NCBI RefSeq assembly: GCF_021401245.1
Contig: NZ_JACBFY010000007.1
Coordinates: 124,001-188,000 of the forward strand
Source: Pseudacidovorax sp. NFM-22
GTDB taxonomy: Bacteria; Pseudomonadota; Gammaproteobacteria; Burkholderiales; Burkholderiaceae_C
Reading direction: 5' to 3'
DNA: 64,000 nucleotides
Shown piece after piece: positions 1 through 8,643 of the stretch (positions are counted from its first letter, which is position 1; every line of letters starts with the position of its first letter). The notes under the pieces are model-generated. The model was not told the DNA's origin and did no database searches. It saw nothing but the letters and a program-made list of their open reading frames with translations. The position numbers were made by a program, and so were the translations under genes.

Positions 1-569
1 CCCATCTGCAGGGCCTGGGCCGCGTCGATCTGGGCGGCGGTGAACATCAGGTATTTGGCGCGCGCCTCGCCGATCAGCCGCGGCAGCCGCTGCGTGCCGC
101 CGGCCGCGGGCAGGGCGCCGATGCGCGCTTCGGGCAGGCCGAACTTCGCATGGTCGGCCGCGATCCGCAGGTCGCAGCACAGCGCGATCTCCAGGCCGCC
201 GCCCAGGGCGACGCCGTTGATGGCGGCGATCACCGGCTTCTCGAATTCCTCGATGTCGCGCAGCAGGTCGTGCGTGGCCTTCTGCGCGACGAAGAAGTCG
301 TTGGCGGAGATCTGGTGATCGGCGCGCTCCTTGATGTCGGCGCCGGCGCAGAAGGCGCGGTCACCCGCACCGGTCAGCACGACGGCGCGCACACGCTCGT
401 CGGCCCGCGCCAGCTGCAGGAAGGCCTGCGCCAGGTCGGGCTTCATCGTGCTGCCGATGGTGTTCATGCGCTCGGGGCGGTTGAGGGTGATCACGGCGAC
501 CTGGCCCTGCACTGCATAGGTGAGGGTGCCGAGGTCGACGTGGTCGGGGGCCGTGGCGTAGTTGGTCAT
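1..569 (-). CDS. Enoyl-CoA hydratase/isomerase family protein (3' part cut by window edge)
   Basis: Crotonase-fold enzyme expected to hydrate 2-enoyl-CoA in beta-oxidation-like catabolism. The visible 189 codons begin MTNYATAPDHVDL and contain the CoA-binding/oxyanion-hole stretch AFCAGADIKE, the segment NGVALGGGLEIALCCDLRIAA with a first candidate catalytic Glu, and PEARIGALPAAGGTQRL with the second Glu, so both acid/base glutamates of true hydratases appear present. The C-terminus lies outside the window. It is the last visible gene of a minus-strand cluster: the thiolase-like gene ends 15 bases upstream of its start, implying co-transcription. Family assignment is confident; chain length and substrate are not known. 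Confidence 0.9.
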   Translation of the reverse strand, partial: MTNYATAPDHVDLGTLTYAVQGQVAVITLNRPERMNTIGSTMKPDLAQAFLQLARADERVRAVVLTGAGDRAFCAGADIKERADHQISANDFFVAQKATHDLLRDIEEFEKPVIAAINGVALGGGLEIALCCDLRIAADHAKFGLPEARIGALPAAGGTQRLPRLIGEARAKYLMFTAAQIDAAQALQM

Positions 570-583
570 GCGGCGGTCCTCCT

Positions 584-1738
584 TCAGGCGTCCGGGGCGG
601 ACAGAACATGGGCGATGGCCACCGAGCCCAGCCCGATCATGTGGGCCATGGCCCAGCGCGAATGGCTGTGCTGGCGCTCGCCGGCCTCGCCGCGCAGCTG
701 TCGGGTCAGCTCGGCGATCTGGCCGATGCCGGTCGGCCCCAGCGGATGGCCCATGCCGATCAGGCCGCCCGAGGCATTGATGGCGCAGCGCCCGCCGATG
801 CGCGAGTCGCCGCGCATCAGGAAGCTTGCGCCCTCACCGGGCGGGCACACGCCGATGGCCTCGCTGTAGAGCAGCTCTTCCACCGAGAAGGCGTCGTGCA
901 GTTCGAGCAGGTCCAGCGTCTGGGCCGATATGGCCGCCTGCTCCAGCGCCGACTGCGCGCTGCTGCGCACCAGGTCGACCGCGGCCTGGCCGTAGGCGGT
1001 CTCGGGCGTCTCGCTGCAGGCGGTGGAGGCCCGCACGCGCACGCAGCGCTTGGGGTCCAGGCCAAGCCGGCGCAGGGCACGGCCCGAGACCACGATGGCC
1101 GCCGCCGCGCCTTCGCCGCGCGGGCAGCACTGCTGCACCGTCAGGTCGCCGGCCACGCGCGGCGAAGCCAGCACCTGTTCCAGCGTGCGCGGCTTGCGGT
1201 ACTGCGCATAGGGGTTGCGCGAGGCGTTGCCATGGTTCTTGACCGCCACCTGCGCCATCGCGGTCGCGTCGGCATTGCGCTCGCGCAGGTAGGTGCGGGC
1301 CATCATGGCGAACTTGACCGGCGGCACGTTGGCGGTGTCGCTCAGGTGCGCCAGGCCGTCCTTGTCGGCGGCGCGGCGGCCGTCGCCGTGCTTGTCCACG
1401 CCCACGGCCAGCACCACGTCGCTGACGCCACGCGCCACTTCCAGGCAGGCCTGCCGGAAGGCGAAGGAGCCCGAGGCCGAGGCGTTCTCGACCTGGGTGA
1501 CGGCCAGGCCGGTCGAGCCCAGGTGGCGCAGCATCACCCGGCCGGCCGCCATGCCGATGGAGGTGGTGCCGATGTAGGCGCTGTTCACCTGCGGCCAGGT
1601 CAGGCCCGCGTCGGCCAGGGCCTGGCGCACCGCGGTCAGGCCCAGGTGGGTGTAGGGCGTCTCGGTGGGGAACTGGTAGGCATGCATGCCGATGCCGGCC
1701 ACGTACACGCCCTCGTTGTCGTCGATCCAGTGGCTCAT
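584..1738 (-). CDS. Thiolase-like protein (SCP-x/lipid-transfer type), nucleophile Cys replaced by Ser
   Basis: 384-residue member of the thiolase superfamily of the SCP-x/Ltp branch that works together with a separate DUF35 subunit. Visible landmarks: HDAF in the segment LLELHDAFSVEELLY, NASGGLIGMGHPLGPTG with the catalytic-type His, and a C-terminal AHMIGLGS equivalent to the HNIGLGG of SCP2 thiolases. The usual nucleophile motif C-A/x-S/T-G reads S87-A-S-G here, so a normal Claisen thiolysis through a Cys thioester is doubtful; related DUF35-paired proteins act as retro-aldolases on CoA esters. The start overlaps the DUF35 gene stop in an ATGA junction, arguing for coupled translation and a heteromeric complex. 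A longer in-frame extension to 2209 exists but would overlay the DUF35 gene. Confidence 0.85.
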   Translation of the reverse strand: MSHWIDDNEGVYVAGIGMHAYQFPTETPYTHLGLTAVRQALADAGLTWPQVNSAYIGTTSIGMAAGRVMLRHLGSTGLAVTQVENASASGSFAFRQACLEVARGVSDVVLAVGVDKHGDGRRAADKDGLAHLSDTANVPPVKFAMMARTYLRERNADATAMAQVAVKNHGNASRNPYAQYRKPRTLEQVLASPRVAGDLTVQQCCPRGEGAAAAIVVSGRALRRLGLDPKRCVRVRASTACSETPETAYGQAAVDLVRSSAQSALEQAAISAQTLDLLELHDAFSVEELLYSEAIGVCPPGEGASFLMRGDSRIGGRCAINASGGLIGMGHPLGPTGIGQIAELTRQLRGEAGERQHSHSRWAMAHMIGLGSVAIAHVLSAPDA

Positions 1739-2166
1739 CGCTGCGCCTCCGCGGCCGGCACGAAGCGGCAGTCGAACACCTCGCCCGCGGGCAGGGGATG
1801 GGCCACGGCGCGCAGGGGCATGCCCACGCGCAGTTGCGACTCGTCGGTGGTGGCCATCACGCCTTCCTCGATGGGGCCGTCCTCGCCCAGACGGATGTCG
1901 GCGGCGATGCGCGGCACCTCCATGCCGGGCAGCAGGGGCACATGCAGGGTCACGAACTCCAGCAGCGTGCCGCTGCCGGGGCGCGTGATGCGCTCGGCGT
2001 CCTTCATGGGGTCGCCGCACTGGCTGCAGCCGGGCGCGTCGGCCGGAAAGGCCAGGTGGCCGCAGGCGGGGCAGCGGGCGAAGACGAAGTCCAGCGATTC
2101 GCCATCGGCGGCCAGCTGGTAGAGCGTGGGATGGCGGGGCTGGTAGCCCCGCAGGTCGAGGGTCAT
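1735..2166 (-). CDS. DUF35 Zn-ribbon/OB-fold protein, partner of the thiolase-like protein
   Basis: 143-residue protein with an N-terminal zinc ribbon formed by C32-P-A-C35 and C47-S-Q-C50 followed by an OB-fold-like beta-rich region. This is the standard DUF35 (acyl-CoA-associated DUF35) layout, in which the ribbon/OB protein binds acyl-CoA and forms a complex with a thiolase-like subunit. Its stop overlaps the start of that thiolase-like gene by four bases. Upstream, the Bug receptor gene ends about 50 bases away on the same strand, so receptor, DUF35, thiolase-like and hydratase form one likely operon. Assignment rests on the cysteines, size and neighbour. Confidence 0.87.
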   Translation of the reverse strand: MTLDLRGYQPRHPTLYQLAADGESLDFVFARCPACGHLAFPADAPGCSQCGDPMKDAERITRPGSGTLLEFVTLHVPLLPGMEVPRIAADIRLGEDGPIEEGVMATTDESQLRVGMPLRAVAHPLPAGEVFDCRFVPAAEAQR

Positions 2167-2215
2167 GGGAGTCCTTGGGATGAAAGATGAAAGAGGAAAG
2201 GGGAGGCAAGGCCGG

Positions 2216-3199
2216 TCAGTCGACCTTGGCGCCCGAGTTCTGCACCACCTCGCGCCAGCGGCTCATTTCCGACTTGACGAAGGCGTCGAGCTTCTCGCCG
2301 CGCATGCCACGCATGGGCAGGCTGCCGTTCTTCTCGCTCACGGCGACGAACTCGGGGTCGACGATGGCGGCGGCCACGGCATCGGACAGCCGCTGCACGA
2401 TGGGGGCGGGCGTCTTGGCGGGCACGAAGACGGCGCCCCAGGCGGTGGAGTCCGCGCCGGAGATGCCCAGCTCGCCCAGCGTGGGCAGCTGCGGCACGTT
2501 CGCCAGTCGGGTCTTGCTGGTGACGGCCAGGGCCTTCAGCTTGCCGGCCTGCACGAAGGGCATCACCACCGCCGCGTAGTCGAAGGCCATGTCCAGGTTG
2601 CCGGCGATCAGGTCGGTCAGGGCCGGGCTGCTGCCCTTGTAGGGCACATGGGTCATCTTGATGCCAGCCGCCGTCTGGAACAGTTCGGCCGTGAGGTGCG
2701 TGCCGGTGCCGGCACCGGCCGAGCCGTAGTTCAGCTTGCCGGGGTTCTGTTTGGCGTAGGCGACCAGCTCGGGCACGGTCTTGAAGCTGCGCGTGGGGTT
2801 GATGACCAGCACCAGCGGCGACTCCGAGATGCCATGCACGGCGACGAAGTCCTTGATCGGGTCGTAGCGCACGTTCTTGTAGAGCGCCAGGTTGGCGCCG
2901 TGGGTGCCCTGCGTGCCGTAGAGGAAGGTGTAGCCGTCGGCCGGCTGCCGCGCCGCGTACTCGGCGCCGATGGAGCCGCCCGCACCCGGCCGGTTGTCCA
3001 CCACCACCTGCTGGCCCAGCTTGTCGCCCACCTTCTGCGCCAGCACGCGGGCCGTGTTGTCGGTGATGCCGCCGGGCGGAAAGGGCACGACGAAGGTCAG
3101 CGGCTTGGTGGGCCAGGCGTCGTCGGGCGCGGCAGTGGCAGGGCCGTGGGCGACGAGCGCCGCCAGGGTCAGGGCGAGGGTGTGGAAAGCGCGTTTCAT
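2216..3199 (-). CDS. Bug/TctC-family tripartite tricarboxylate transporter substrate-binding protein
   Basis: 327-residue periplasmic solute receptor. A Sec signal peptide (MKRAFHTLALTLAALVAHGPATA) precedes the mature domain; family marks are FVVPFPPGG near the mature N-terminus, VDNRPGAGGSIGAE, ADGYTFLYGTQGTH, THVPYKGSSPAL and the FVPAKTPAPIVQRL region. Bug proteins bind carboxylates and related small molecules; no TctA/TctB membrane partner is encoded nearby, so it may share a transporter encoded elsewhere or act in sensing. It is first in the minus-strand acyl-CoA cluster and divergent from an IclR gene, suggesting that it delivers the substrate degraded by that cluster. Confidence 0.93.
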   Translation of the reverse strand: MKRAFHTLALTLAALVAHGPATAAPDDAWPTKPLTFVVPFPPGGITDNTARVLAQKVGDKLGQQVVVDNRPGAGGSIGAEYAARQPADGYTFLYGTQGTHGANLALYKNVRYDPIKDFVAVHGISESPLVLVINPTRSFKTVPELVAYAKQNPGKLNYGSAGAGTGTHLTAELFQTAAGIKMTHVPYKGSSPALTDLIAGNLDMAFDYAAVVMPFVQAGKLKALAVTSKTRLANVPQLPTLGELGISGADSTAWGAVFVPAKTPAPIVQRLSDAVAAAIVDPEFVAVSEKNGSLPMRGMRGEKLDAFVKSEMSRWREVVQNSGAKVD

Positions 3200-3252
3200 G
3201 GATGTCTCCGGTTGCTCTTGATATTCGGTATGCCGTAGACTACTTCAACACG

Positions 3253-3354
3253 TCGTAGAAAAGCAAATCGAAATCGATGCATTCGCAGCGCAGTCACGGA
3301 AAGTCAGCCCGATGCCGCAAACGGCACGGTCTGTACCATCGTGCTTTTCTACGA
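3253..3354. promoter_or_regulatory. Divergent control region with a 13-bp inverted repeat (candidate IclR operators)
   Basis: The 170-base gap between the Bug gene and the IclR gene holds TCGTAGAAAAGCA at 3253-3265 and its exact reverse complement TGCTTTTCTACGA at 3342-3354. The two arms are 76 bases apart, one near each divergent gene, as expected if one regulator controls both directions. A smaller palindrome GTAGACTAC lies at about 3234-3242. The repeat is directly visible; binding by the adjacent IclR protein is inferred. Confidence 0.55.
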
Positions 3355-3369
3355 AATATCGGAGAGGCG

Positions 3370-4185
3370 ATGCCCACCCTTGTCCCTGCCGCTGCCCGCA
3401 CCATGACCTTGCTGGAGGTCTTTGCCCGCGAGAAGCGGGAGCTGTCCAACTCCGACCTCGCGCGGCTCATGGACCTGCCCGAAAGCAGCTGTTCCGACCT
3501 GCTGCACACCCTGCACGAGCTGGGCTACCTGCTGCGCACGGCCCGCAGCCGGCGCTTCTATCCCACCGCCCGCCTGCTGGCCGTGGCCAAGGAGATCTCG
3601 GCCAGCGACCCGCTCTATGCCGTGGGCGCCGAGGCCAGCGAGCTGCTGCGCGACCGCACCGGCGAGACCGGCCTGTGCGGCCGGCTGGAGAACGGCATCG
3701 TCAAGGTGATCGCGCTCAGCGAAGGCCGCCATCCGCTGCGCTATATGCAGCACGTGGGCGACAAGCTGGCGCTGCACGTCTCCGCGCTTGGCAAGGCGAT
3801 CCTGTCCATCGGCACGCCCGAAGAGGCGGCGCGCCAGTTGCGGCTCAAGCCTCTGCGCGGCCTGGCCTCGGGCACGCTGACCGACCTGGCCGCCCTGGAG
3901 GCCCAGGTGGCGCAGGCCAAGGAACAGGGCTGGATCTGGATCGAGAACGAAGGCAGCGAAGGCCTGACCGCCGTCGCCGTCGCCGGCCAGATCGGCGGCG
4001 AGGCCATCGCCCTGTCGGTGGCCGGCCTCACCGACCGCATGCGCGCACAGCGCAGCCTGTGCATCGAGGCCCTGCAGGAAGTGCAGGCCCTCGTCTTCCG
4101 CAAACACGCGGCCGTGGCCGAAGCCGCGGCGTCTGCCGAATCCCCCGCGCCCGCACCTTCCAAACGAACCAAGGCCCGGGCGTAG
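3370..4185 (+). CDS. IclR-family transcriptional regulator
   Basis: 271-residue regulator. The N-terminal winged helix (about residues 10-75) contains the recognition-helix region LSNSDLARLMDLPESSCSDLLHTL, followed by the IclR effector-binding domain (ETGLCGRLENGIVKV, LHVSALGKAILS, GWIWIENEGSEGLTAVAVA). I chose the ATG at 3370, preceded by GGAGAGG at 3361-3367, over an upstream in-frame start at 3277, because the latter would add about 30 residues not typical of the family and overrun the likely operator. The alanine/lysine-rich tail ends PAPSKRTKARA. It lies 61 bases before the acyl-CoA dehydrogenase gene and divergent from the Bug/thiolase cluster, so it probably controls both. Confidence 0.88.
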   Translation: MPTLVPAAARTMTLLEVFAREKRELSNSDLARLMDLPESSCSDLLHTLHELGYLLRTARSRRFYPTARLLAVAKEISASDPLYAVGAEASELLRDRTGETGLCGRLENGIVKVIALSEGRHPLRYMQHVGDKLALHVSALGKAILSIGTPEEAARQLRLKPLRGLASGTLTDLAALEAQVAQAKEQGWIWIENEGSEGLTAVAVAGQIGGEAIALSVAGLTDRMRAQRSLCIEALQEVQALVFRKHAAVAEAAASAESPAPAPSKRTKARA

Positions 4186-4246
4186 CGCCACCCCGGCACG
4201 GCCCCCCCGGGCCGGCCATCCATCCGACCACCCAGGAGACAAGACC

Positions 4247-5392
4247 ATGTTCACCCTTTCTTCCGAGCAGACCATGCTGCGCGACAGCATCCGCCGCTTC
4301 ATGAAGGCCGAGATCGCGCCCATCGTGTCGCGCCACGACCAGGACCGCACCTTCCCCTTCGAGGTGCTCGGCAAGCTGGCCGAATTCGGCTACCTGGGCG
4401 GCCGCCTGCCGGAAGAAGAAGGCGGCATGGGCATGGACCAGCTCACCTGGGCCCTGCTGATGGAAGAGGCGGGCTATGCCTGGCTGTCGCTGCGCACCAT
4501 CCTCAACATCACCAACGCCGCGATCAACAAGCTGGCCCAGGAGGCCACGCCCGAGCAGAAGGAACGCTTCCTGCGCCCGCTGCTGACCAACCAGCGCCGC
4601 TGCTTCAGCGCCATCAGCGAGCCGGGCACCGGCTCCAACATCGCGCAGGTGCAGACCCGCGCCGACCTGCAGGGCGACCACTACGTACTCAACGGCCGCA
4701 AGCTGTGGATCACCAACGGCGCCTTCGGCGACTTCGGCATCGTGGTGGCGCGTACCTTCAGCCCGGACTGCCAGGGCCAGCTGTCGACCTTCCTTGTCGA
4801 GCGCGACGTGTCGCCCTTCGAGGTGCGGCGCGTGGACACCATGGTGCTGCGCAGCACCGGCACCGCCGAGCTGAACTTCGACAACGTGCGCATCCCGCGC
4901 GAGAACCTGTTGGGCGAAGAGGGCAAGGCCCTCAAGAAGATGCTGATCGGCCTGGACAGCGCCCGCGTCAACATCGCCATGGGCGCGGTGGGCGCGGCAC
5001 AGTCGGCGCTGGACCTGTCCATCGAGCATGCGCGCACGCGCACCCAGTTCGGCAAGCCCATCGGCAGCTTCCAGCTGGTGCAGAAGCTGATCGTGGACAT
5101 GACCATCCGCGTCGAGGCCGCCCGCGCGCTGGGCCTGCGCGCCGCCGCGGCGCTGGACTCCGAGGGCGAGGCCCGCACGGCCGCCTCCATCGCCAAGCTC
5201 TACGCCACCGAGGCCGCGCATGAAGTGGCGAGCATGGCGCTGCAGGTGCACGGCGGCCTGGGCTATGCCACCGACTACCCGATCGAGCGCATCTTCCGCG
5301 ACACGCGCGGCGGCACCATCCCCGAGGGCACGACCGAGGTGCAGACCCTGATCGTCGGCCGCGAGATCCTGGGCATCTCGGCCATCGCCTGA
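4247..5392 (+). CDS. Acyl-CoA dehydrogenase
   Basis: 381-residue flavoprotein oxidising acyl-CoA to enoyl-CoA with electrons going to ETF. The N-terminal helical domain starts MFTLSSEQTMLRDSIRRF; the middle domain has the FAD/substrate signatures CFSAISEPGTGSN and YVLNGRKLWITNG; the C-terminal domain has ARTRTQFGKPIGSFQ and QVHGGLGYATDYPIERIFRD. The catalytic base fits E360 in PEGTTEVQ, the position used by short/medium-chain and glutaryl-type dehydrogenases. A ribosome site (CAGGAGACAAGACC) precedes the ATG. First enzyme gene of a tightly packed plus-strand operon; substrate unknown. Confidence 0.93.
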   Translation: MFTLSSEQTMLRDSIRRFMKAEIAPIVSRHDQDRTFPFEVLGKLAEFGYLGGRLPEEEGGMGMDQLTWALLMEEAGYAWLSLRTILNITNAAINKLAQEATPEQKERFLRPLLTNQRRCFSAISEPGTGSNIAQVQTRADLQGDHYVLNGRKLWITNGAFGDFGIVVARTFSPDCQGQLSTFLVERDVSPFEVRRVDTMVLRSTGTAELNFDNVRIPRENLLGEEGKALKKMLIGLDSARVNIAMGAVGAAQSALDLSIEHARTRTQFGKPIGSFQLVQKLIVDMTIRVEAARALGLRAAAALDSEGEARTAASIAKLYATEAAHEVASMALQVHGGLGYATDYPIERIFRDTRGGTIPEGTTEVQTLIVGREILGISAIA

Positions 5393-5407
5393 GCCGCGGG
5401 AGCACGC

Positions 5408-7537
5408 ATGACGACCTCCGCCCAACGCGCCGACCTGGCGCGCCTGATCGACCCTGCCTGCATCGCCCTGGTCGGTGCCTCCGACCGGCCTCACAGCATC
5501 GGCGGCCGCACGCTGACCAATCTGATCGACCACTCGACCATCCGCGGCGAGCTGTACCTGGTCAATCCCACCAAGACCGAGCTGCGCGGCCGGCGCTGCT
5601 GGCCCAGCATCGCCGCGCTGCCGCAGACGCCCGACGTGGCCATCATCGCGGTGCCCGCGGCCGGCGTGCTGGCCGTCGCCGAGGAATGCGCGGCCCGCGG
5701 CGTGCCCTTCCTGGTCATCCTGACTTCCGGCTTCGGCGAGGCCGGCGCCGAAGGCGAGCGCGCCCAGCAGCGCCTGAAGGAGATCGCCGACGCCGCCGGC
5801 ATGCGCATCTACGGGCCCAACTGCCCGGGCCTGTGCAACATCAATGCGCGGCTGGGCATGACCTTCTCGCCCTCCTTCCCGCACGACCTGGTGCCCGGGC
5901 CCATCGGCCTGGCCACGCAGGGCGGCGGCCTGGGCCGCAACGTCATGCAGGCCATGGAGCGCGGCGTGGGCATCGGCCTGTGGGCCTCCACCGGCAACGA
6001 GGTCGACCTGCAGGTGGCCGACTTCATCCACTACATGGCCACCGCGCCGGACATCAAGGTCATCATCACGCTGCTGGAAGGCATCAAGGACGGCCCCCGC
6101 CTGCTGGCCGCGCTGCAGTGCGCGGCCGACAACGGCAAGCCGGTGATCGCGCTGAAGGTGGGCAAGTCCGAATACGGCCAGCGCGCTGCCCAGTCGCACA
6201 CCGCCTCGCTCACCGGCTCGGCCGAGGTCAACAGCGCCGTGTTCCGCCAGTACGGCGTGATCGAGGTGGACGACATCGACGAGCTGGTCGACACCGCCTG
6301 GCTGTTCGCGCGCGCCATGCCGCCCGCGCAGGAGGCCATCGGCATCTACTGCTCCTCGGGCGGCACGGCCGCGCTCACGGCCGATGCCGTGGGCACCTCG
6401 GGCCTCAAGCTCGCCGAGTTCGCACCGCACACCCGCGAGCTGCTGCGCAGCCGGCTGCCCGACTACGCCGCCATCGACAACCCGGTGGACACCACCGCCG
6501 CCATCCTGGCCGATGCCGACCTGATCGAGCAGACGCTGGGCGCCGTCACCACCGACCCCAACCTGGGCTGCGTGCTCGCGCCCATCGCGCTCGAATACGG
6601 CGCCACGACCGTGAGCCTGGCCCACACCATCCGCGCCGCGCAGCAGCAGAGCAGCACGCCCATCATCCCGATCTGGATGAGCGACCGCCTGGGCGAGGGC
6701 TACCGGCTGCTGGTCGAAGGCGGCTTCGCGCCGCCGCGCTCGGTGGGCAAGGCCCTCAAGGCCGTGCAGCGCTGGACTGAATGGGGCCGCTGGCAGCGCG
6801 CCGGGGGGCTGGGCGAGCCCCGCAGGCCGCTGCCAGCCACATCGTCGGTGCCGGCCACGGGCACGGTGCGCAACCTGTCGGAGCTGGAGGCCAAGCAGCT
6901 GCTGGCGCAGTCGGGCATCGCGCTGCTGCCTGCGGCCGTGGCGGCGACGCGCGAAGAAGCGCGGCGCATCGCCGACGAGATGGGCTATCCGGTGGTCGCC
7001 AAGATCGCCAGCCCGGACGTGGTGCACAAGTCCGACATCGGCGGCGTGAAGGTGGGCCTGGCCAGCGGAGCCGAGGTCGAGCAGGCCTGGGACGCGATCA
7101 TGGCCTCGGTGCGCCAGCACAAGCCCACGGCCGCCATCGATGGCCTGCTGATCGAGAAGATGGCCCCGCGCGGCGGCTTCGAGCTGATGGTGGGCGTCAC
7201 ACGCGACCCGGTCTTCGGCCATGTCATGACCTTCGGCCTGGGCGGCATCTATGTGGAGCTGCTGCGCGACGTGACGCGCCGCCTGCTGCCGCTGCGGCCC
7301 GCCGATGCCAGCGCCATGGTGCGCGAGATGCGCTGCTACCCGCTGCTGCAGGGCGCGCGCGGCAAGCCGCCGGCCGACGTCGCCGCGCTGGAGCGGCTGC
7401 TGCTGGCCGTCTCGGACTTCGTCATGGCCCATGCCGGACACCTGGAGGAGATGGACCTGAACCCCGTCTGGGTGGGCAGCGAGGGCGAAGGCGCCCTGCC
7501 GCTGGATGCCGTCATCGTGATGCTGGACGGCGCATGA
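5408..7537 (+). CDS. ADP-forming acyl-CoA synthetase (acetate--CoA ligase family, fused alpha/beta)
   Basis: 709-residue NDP-forming acyl-CoA ligase. The order is an N-terminal CoA-binding Rossmann domain (IALVGASDRPHSIGG), succinyl-CoA-ligase-like domains with the phosphohistidine segment SHTASLTG (H264), and a C-terminal ATP-grasp domain (GYPVVAKIASPDVVHKSDIGGVKVGL, MGVTRDPVFG-like region, ending MDLNPVWV). This is the fused arrangement seen in bacterial ACD-type enzymes and in aromatic/short-chain acid activation. It starts 15 bases after the dehydrogenase stop and overlaps the CoA-transferase gene by an ATGA junction. It would activate the carboxylate substrate; having both a ligase and a CoA-transferase suggests two entry points. 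Confidence 0.9.
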   Translation: MTTSAQRADLARLIDPACIALVGASDRPHSIGGRTLTNLIDHSTIRGELYLVNPTKTELRGRRCWPSIAALPQTPDVAIIAVPAAGVLAVAEECAARGVPFLVILTSGFGEAGAEGERAQQRLKEIADAAGMRIYGPNCPGLCNINARLGMTFSPSFPHDLVPGPIGLATQGGGLGRNVMQAMERGVGIGLWASTGNEVDLQVADFIHYMATAPDIKVIITLLEGIKDGPRLLAALQCAADNGKPVIALKVGKSEYGQRAAQSHTASLTGSAEVNSAVFRQYGVIEVDDIDELVDTAWLFARAMPPAQEAIGIYCSSGGTAALTADAVGTSGLKLAEFAPHTRELLRSRLPDYAAIDNPVDTTAAILADADLIEQTLGAVTTDPNLGCVLAPIALEYGATTVSLAHTIRAAQQQSSTPIIPIWMSDRLGEGYRLLVEGGFAPPRSVGKALKAVQRWTEWGRWQRAGGLGEPRRPLPATSSVPATGTVRNLSELEAKQLLAQSGIALLPAAVAATREEARRIADEMGYPVVAKIASPDVVHKSDIGGVKVGLASGAEVEQAWDAIMASVRQHKPTAAIDGLLIEKMAPRGGFELMVGVTRDPVFGHVMTFGLGGIYVELLRDVTRRLLPLRPADASAMVREMRCYPLLQGARGKPPADVAALERLLLAVSDFVMAHAGHLEEMDLNPVWVGSEGEGALPLDAVIVMLDGA

Positions 7538-8643
7538 AAGGCGAGCCCGCCCCGCCGCTCGCCGGCATCACGGTGCTGGACTTCAGCGAGTTGCTGCCCG
7601 GCCCCTTCTTCACGCAGATGCTGGCGGAGATGGGCGCCGAGGTCATCAAGGTCGAGCGTCCGCCGCATGGCGACAACGCCCGGCGCCTCGGTCCCGGCGG
7701 CTTCGAGGCCGTCAACCGCGGCAAGCAAAGCGTGCTGCTCGACCTGAAGGACGAGGCCGGCCGCGCCCGCGCCCATGCCCTGCTGGCCGGGGCCGATGTG
7801 CTCGTCGAGTCCTACCGGCCGGGCGTGATGGCCCGGCTGGGGCTGGACCATGCCAGCCTTCAGGCCGCGCATCCGCGCCTGGTCTATGTGTCGCTGAGCG
7901 GCTATGGGCAGGCGGGCCCCTGGGCCCAACTGCCCGGGCACGACATCAACTACCTGGCGGCCGCGGGCGTGATGGCGCTCTCCGGCGAGCCGGGTGGATC
8001 GCCCGCACCCGGCTTCGGTCTGCCGGCCGCCGACCTGTGCGGCGCGATGTATGCGCTGTCGGCCACGCTGGCCGCCCTGCTGCAGCGCCAGCACAGCGGC
8101 CTCGGCCAGCACCTGGACGTCGCCCTCGCCGACTGCGCCCTGCACTGGATGACGCCGCGGCTGGGCAGCTTCCGCGATGGCGGCACGACCACGCTGGAGG
8201 CCCAGCGCGGCGTGGCCCTGGTCAAGCCGGCCTACGGCATCTTCCGCTGCCGCGATGGCCGGCACCTGTCGGTCGCCGCGCTGGAAGACCACTTCTGGGC
8301 GCGCCTGTGCGAGGTGCTGGACATGGGCCCCTTCGCCGACGCGCGCTACCGTGGCTTCGCCGCACGCAAGGCCGAGGCCGAGGGCATCAATGCGCAGCTG
8401 GCGGCACAGGTCGCGACGCTGGATGCCGACGCCGCCTTCGAGCGGCTGGCGCGGGCCGATCTGCCGGTCGCACCCGTGGTGGCGCCCACGGAGCTCGTCG
8501 CCACCGCCCAGTTCGCCGAGCGCGGCCGCTTCCTCGGCCGCGAGCCGCTGGCGGCGGTGCCCTTCCCGGTGGGCCTGCGCGGCGTCGATCCGCACGCGCT
8601 GTCCGGCGCGCCCGCGCTGGACAGCGCCAGCGCCGCGCCATGA
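7534..8643 (+). CDS. Class III CoA-transferase (CaiB/BaiF family)
   Basis: 369-residue transferase that moves CoA between carboxylic acids. Family marks are VLDFSELLPGPFFTQMLAEMGAEVIKVE at the N-terminus, NRGKQSVLLDLK, VYVSLSGYGQAGPW, and GLPAADLCGAMYAL, where D167 fits the aspartate that carries the acyl-anhydride/thioester intermediate. ATG at 7534 overlaps the preceding stop (ATGA), and its own stop overlaps the next gene the same way, so it belongs to a translationally coupled block. The donor and acceptor acids are unknown. Confidence 0.92.
   Translation: MKGEPAPPLAGITVLDFSELLPGPFFTQMLAEMGAEVIKVERPPHGDNARRLGPGGFEAVNRGKQSVLLDLKDEAGRARAHALLAGADVLVESYRPGVMARLGLDHASLQAAHPRLVYVSLSGYGQAGPWAQLPGHDINYLAAAGVMALSGEPGGSPAPGFGLPAADLCGAMYALSATLAALLQRQHSGLGQHLDVALADCALHWMTPRLGSFRDGGTTTLEAQRGVALVKPAYGIFRCRDGRHLSVAALEDHFWARLCEVLDMGPFADARYRGFAARKAEAEGINAQLAAQVATLDADAAFERLARADLPVAPVVAPTELVATAQFAERGRFLGREPLAAVPFPVGLRGVDPHALSGAPALDSASAAP

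Noticed and set aside
4028..7441. Very long open frame antisense to the acyl-CoA dehydrogenase and synthetase genes
   Set aside because: It is His/Gly/Ala/Arg-rich with no domain motif and mirrors the third-position GC bias of the real genes on the opposite strand.
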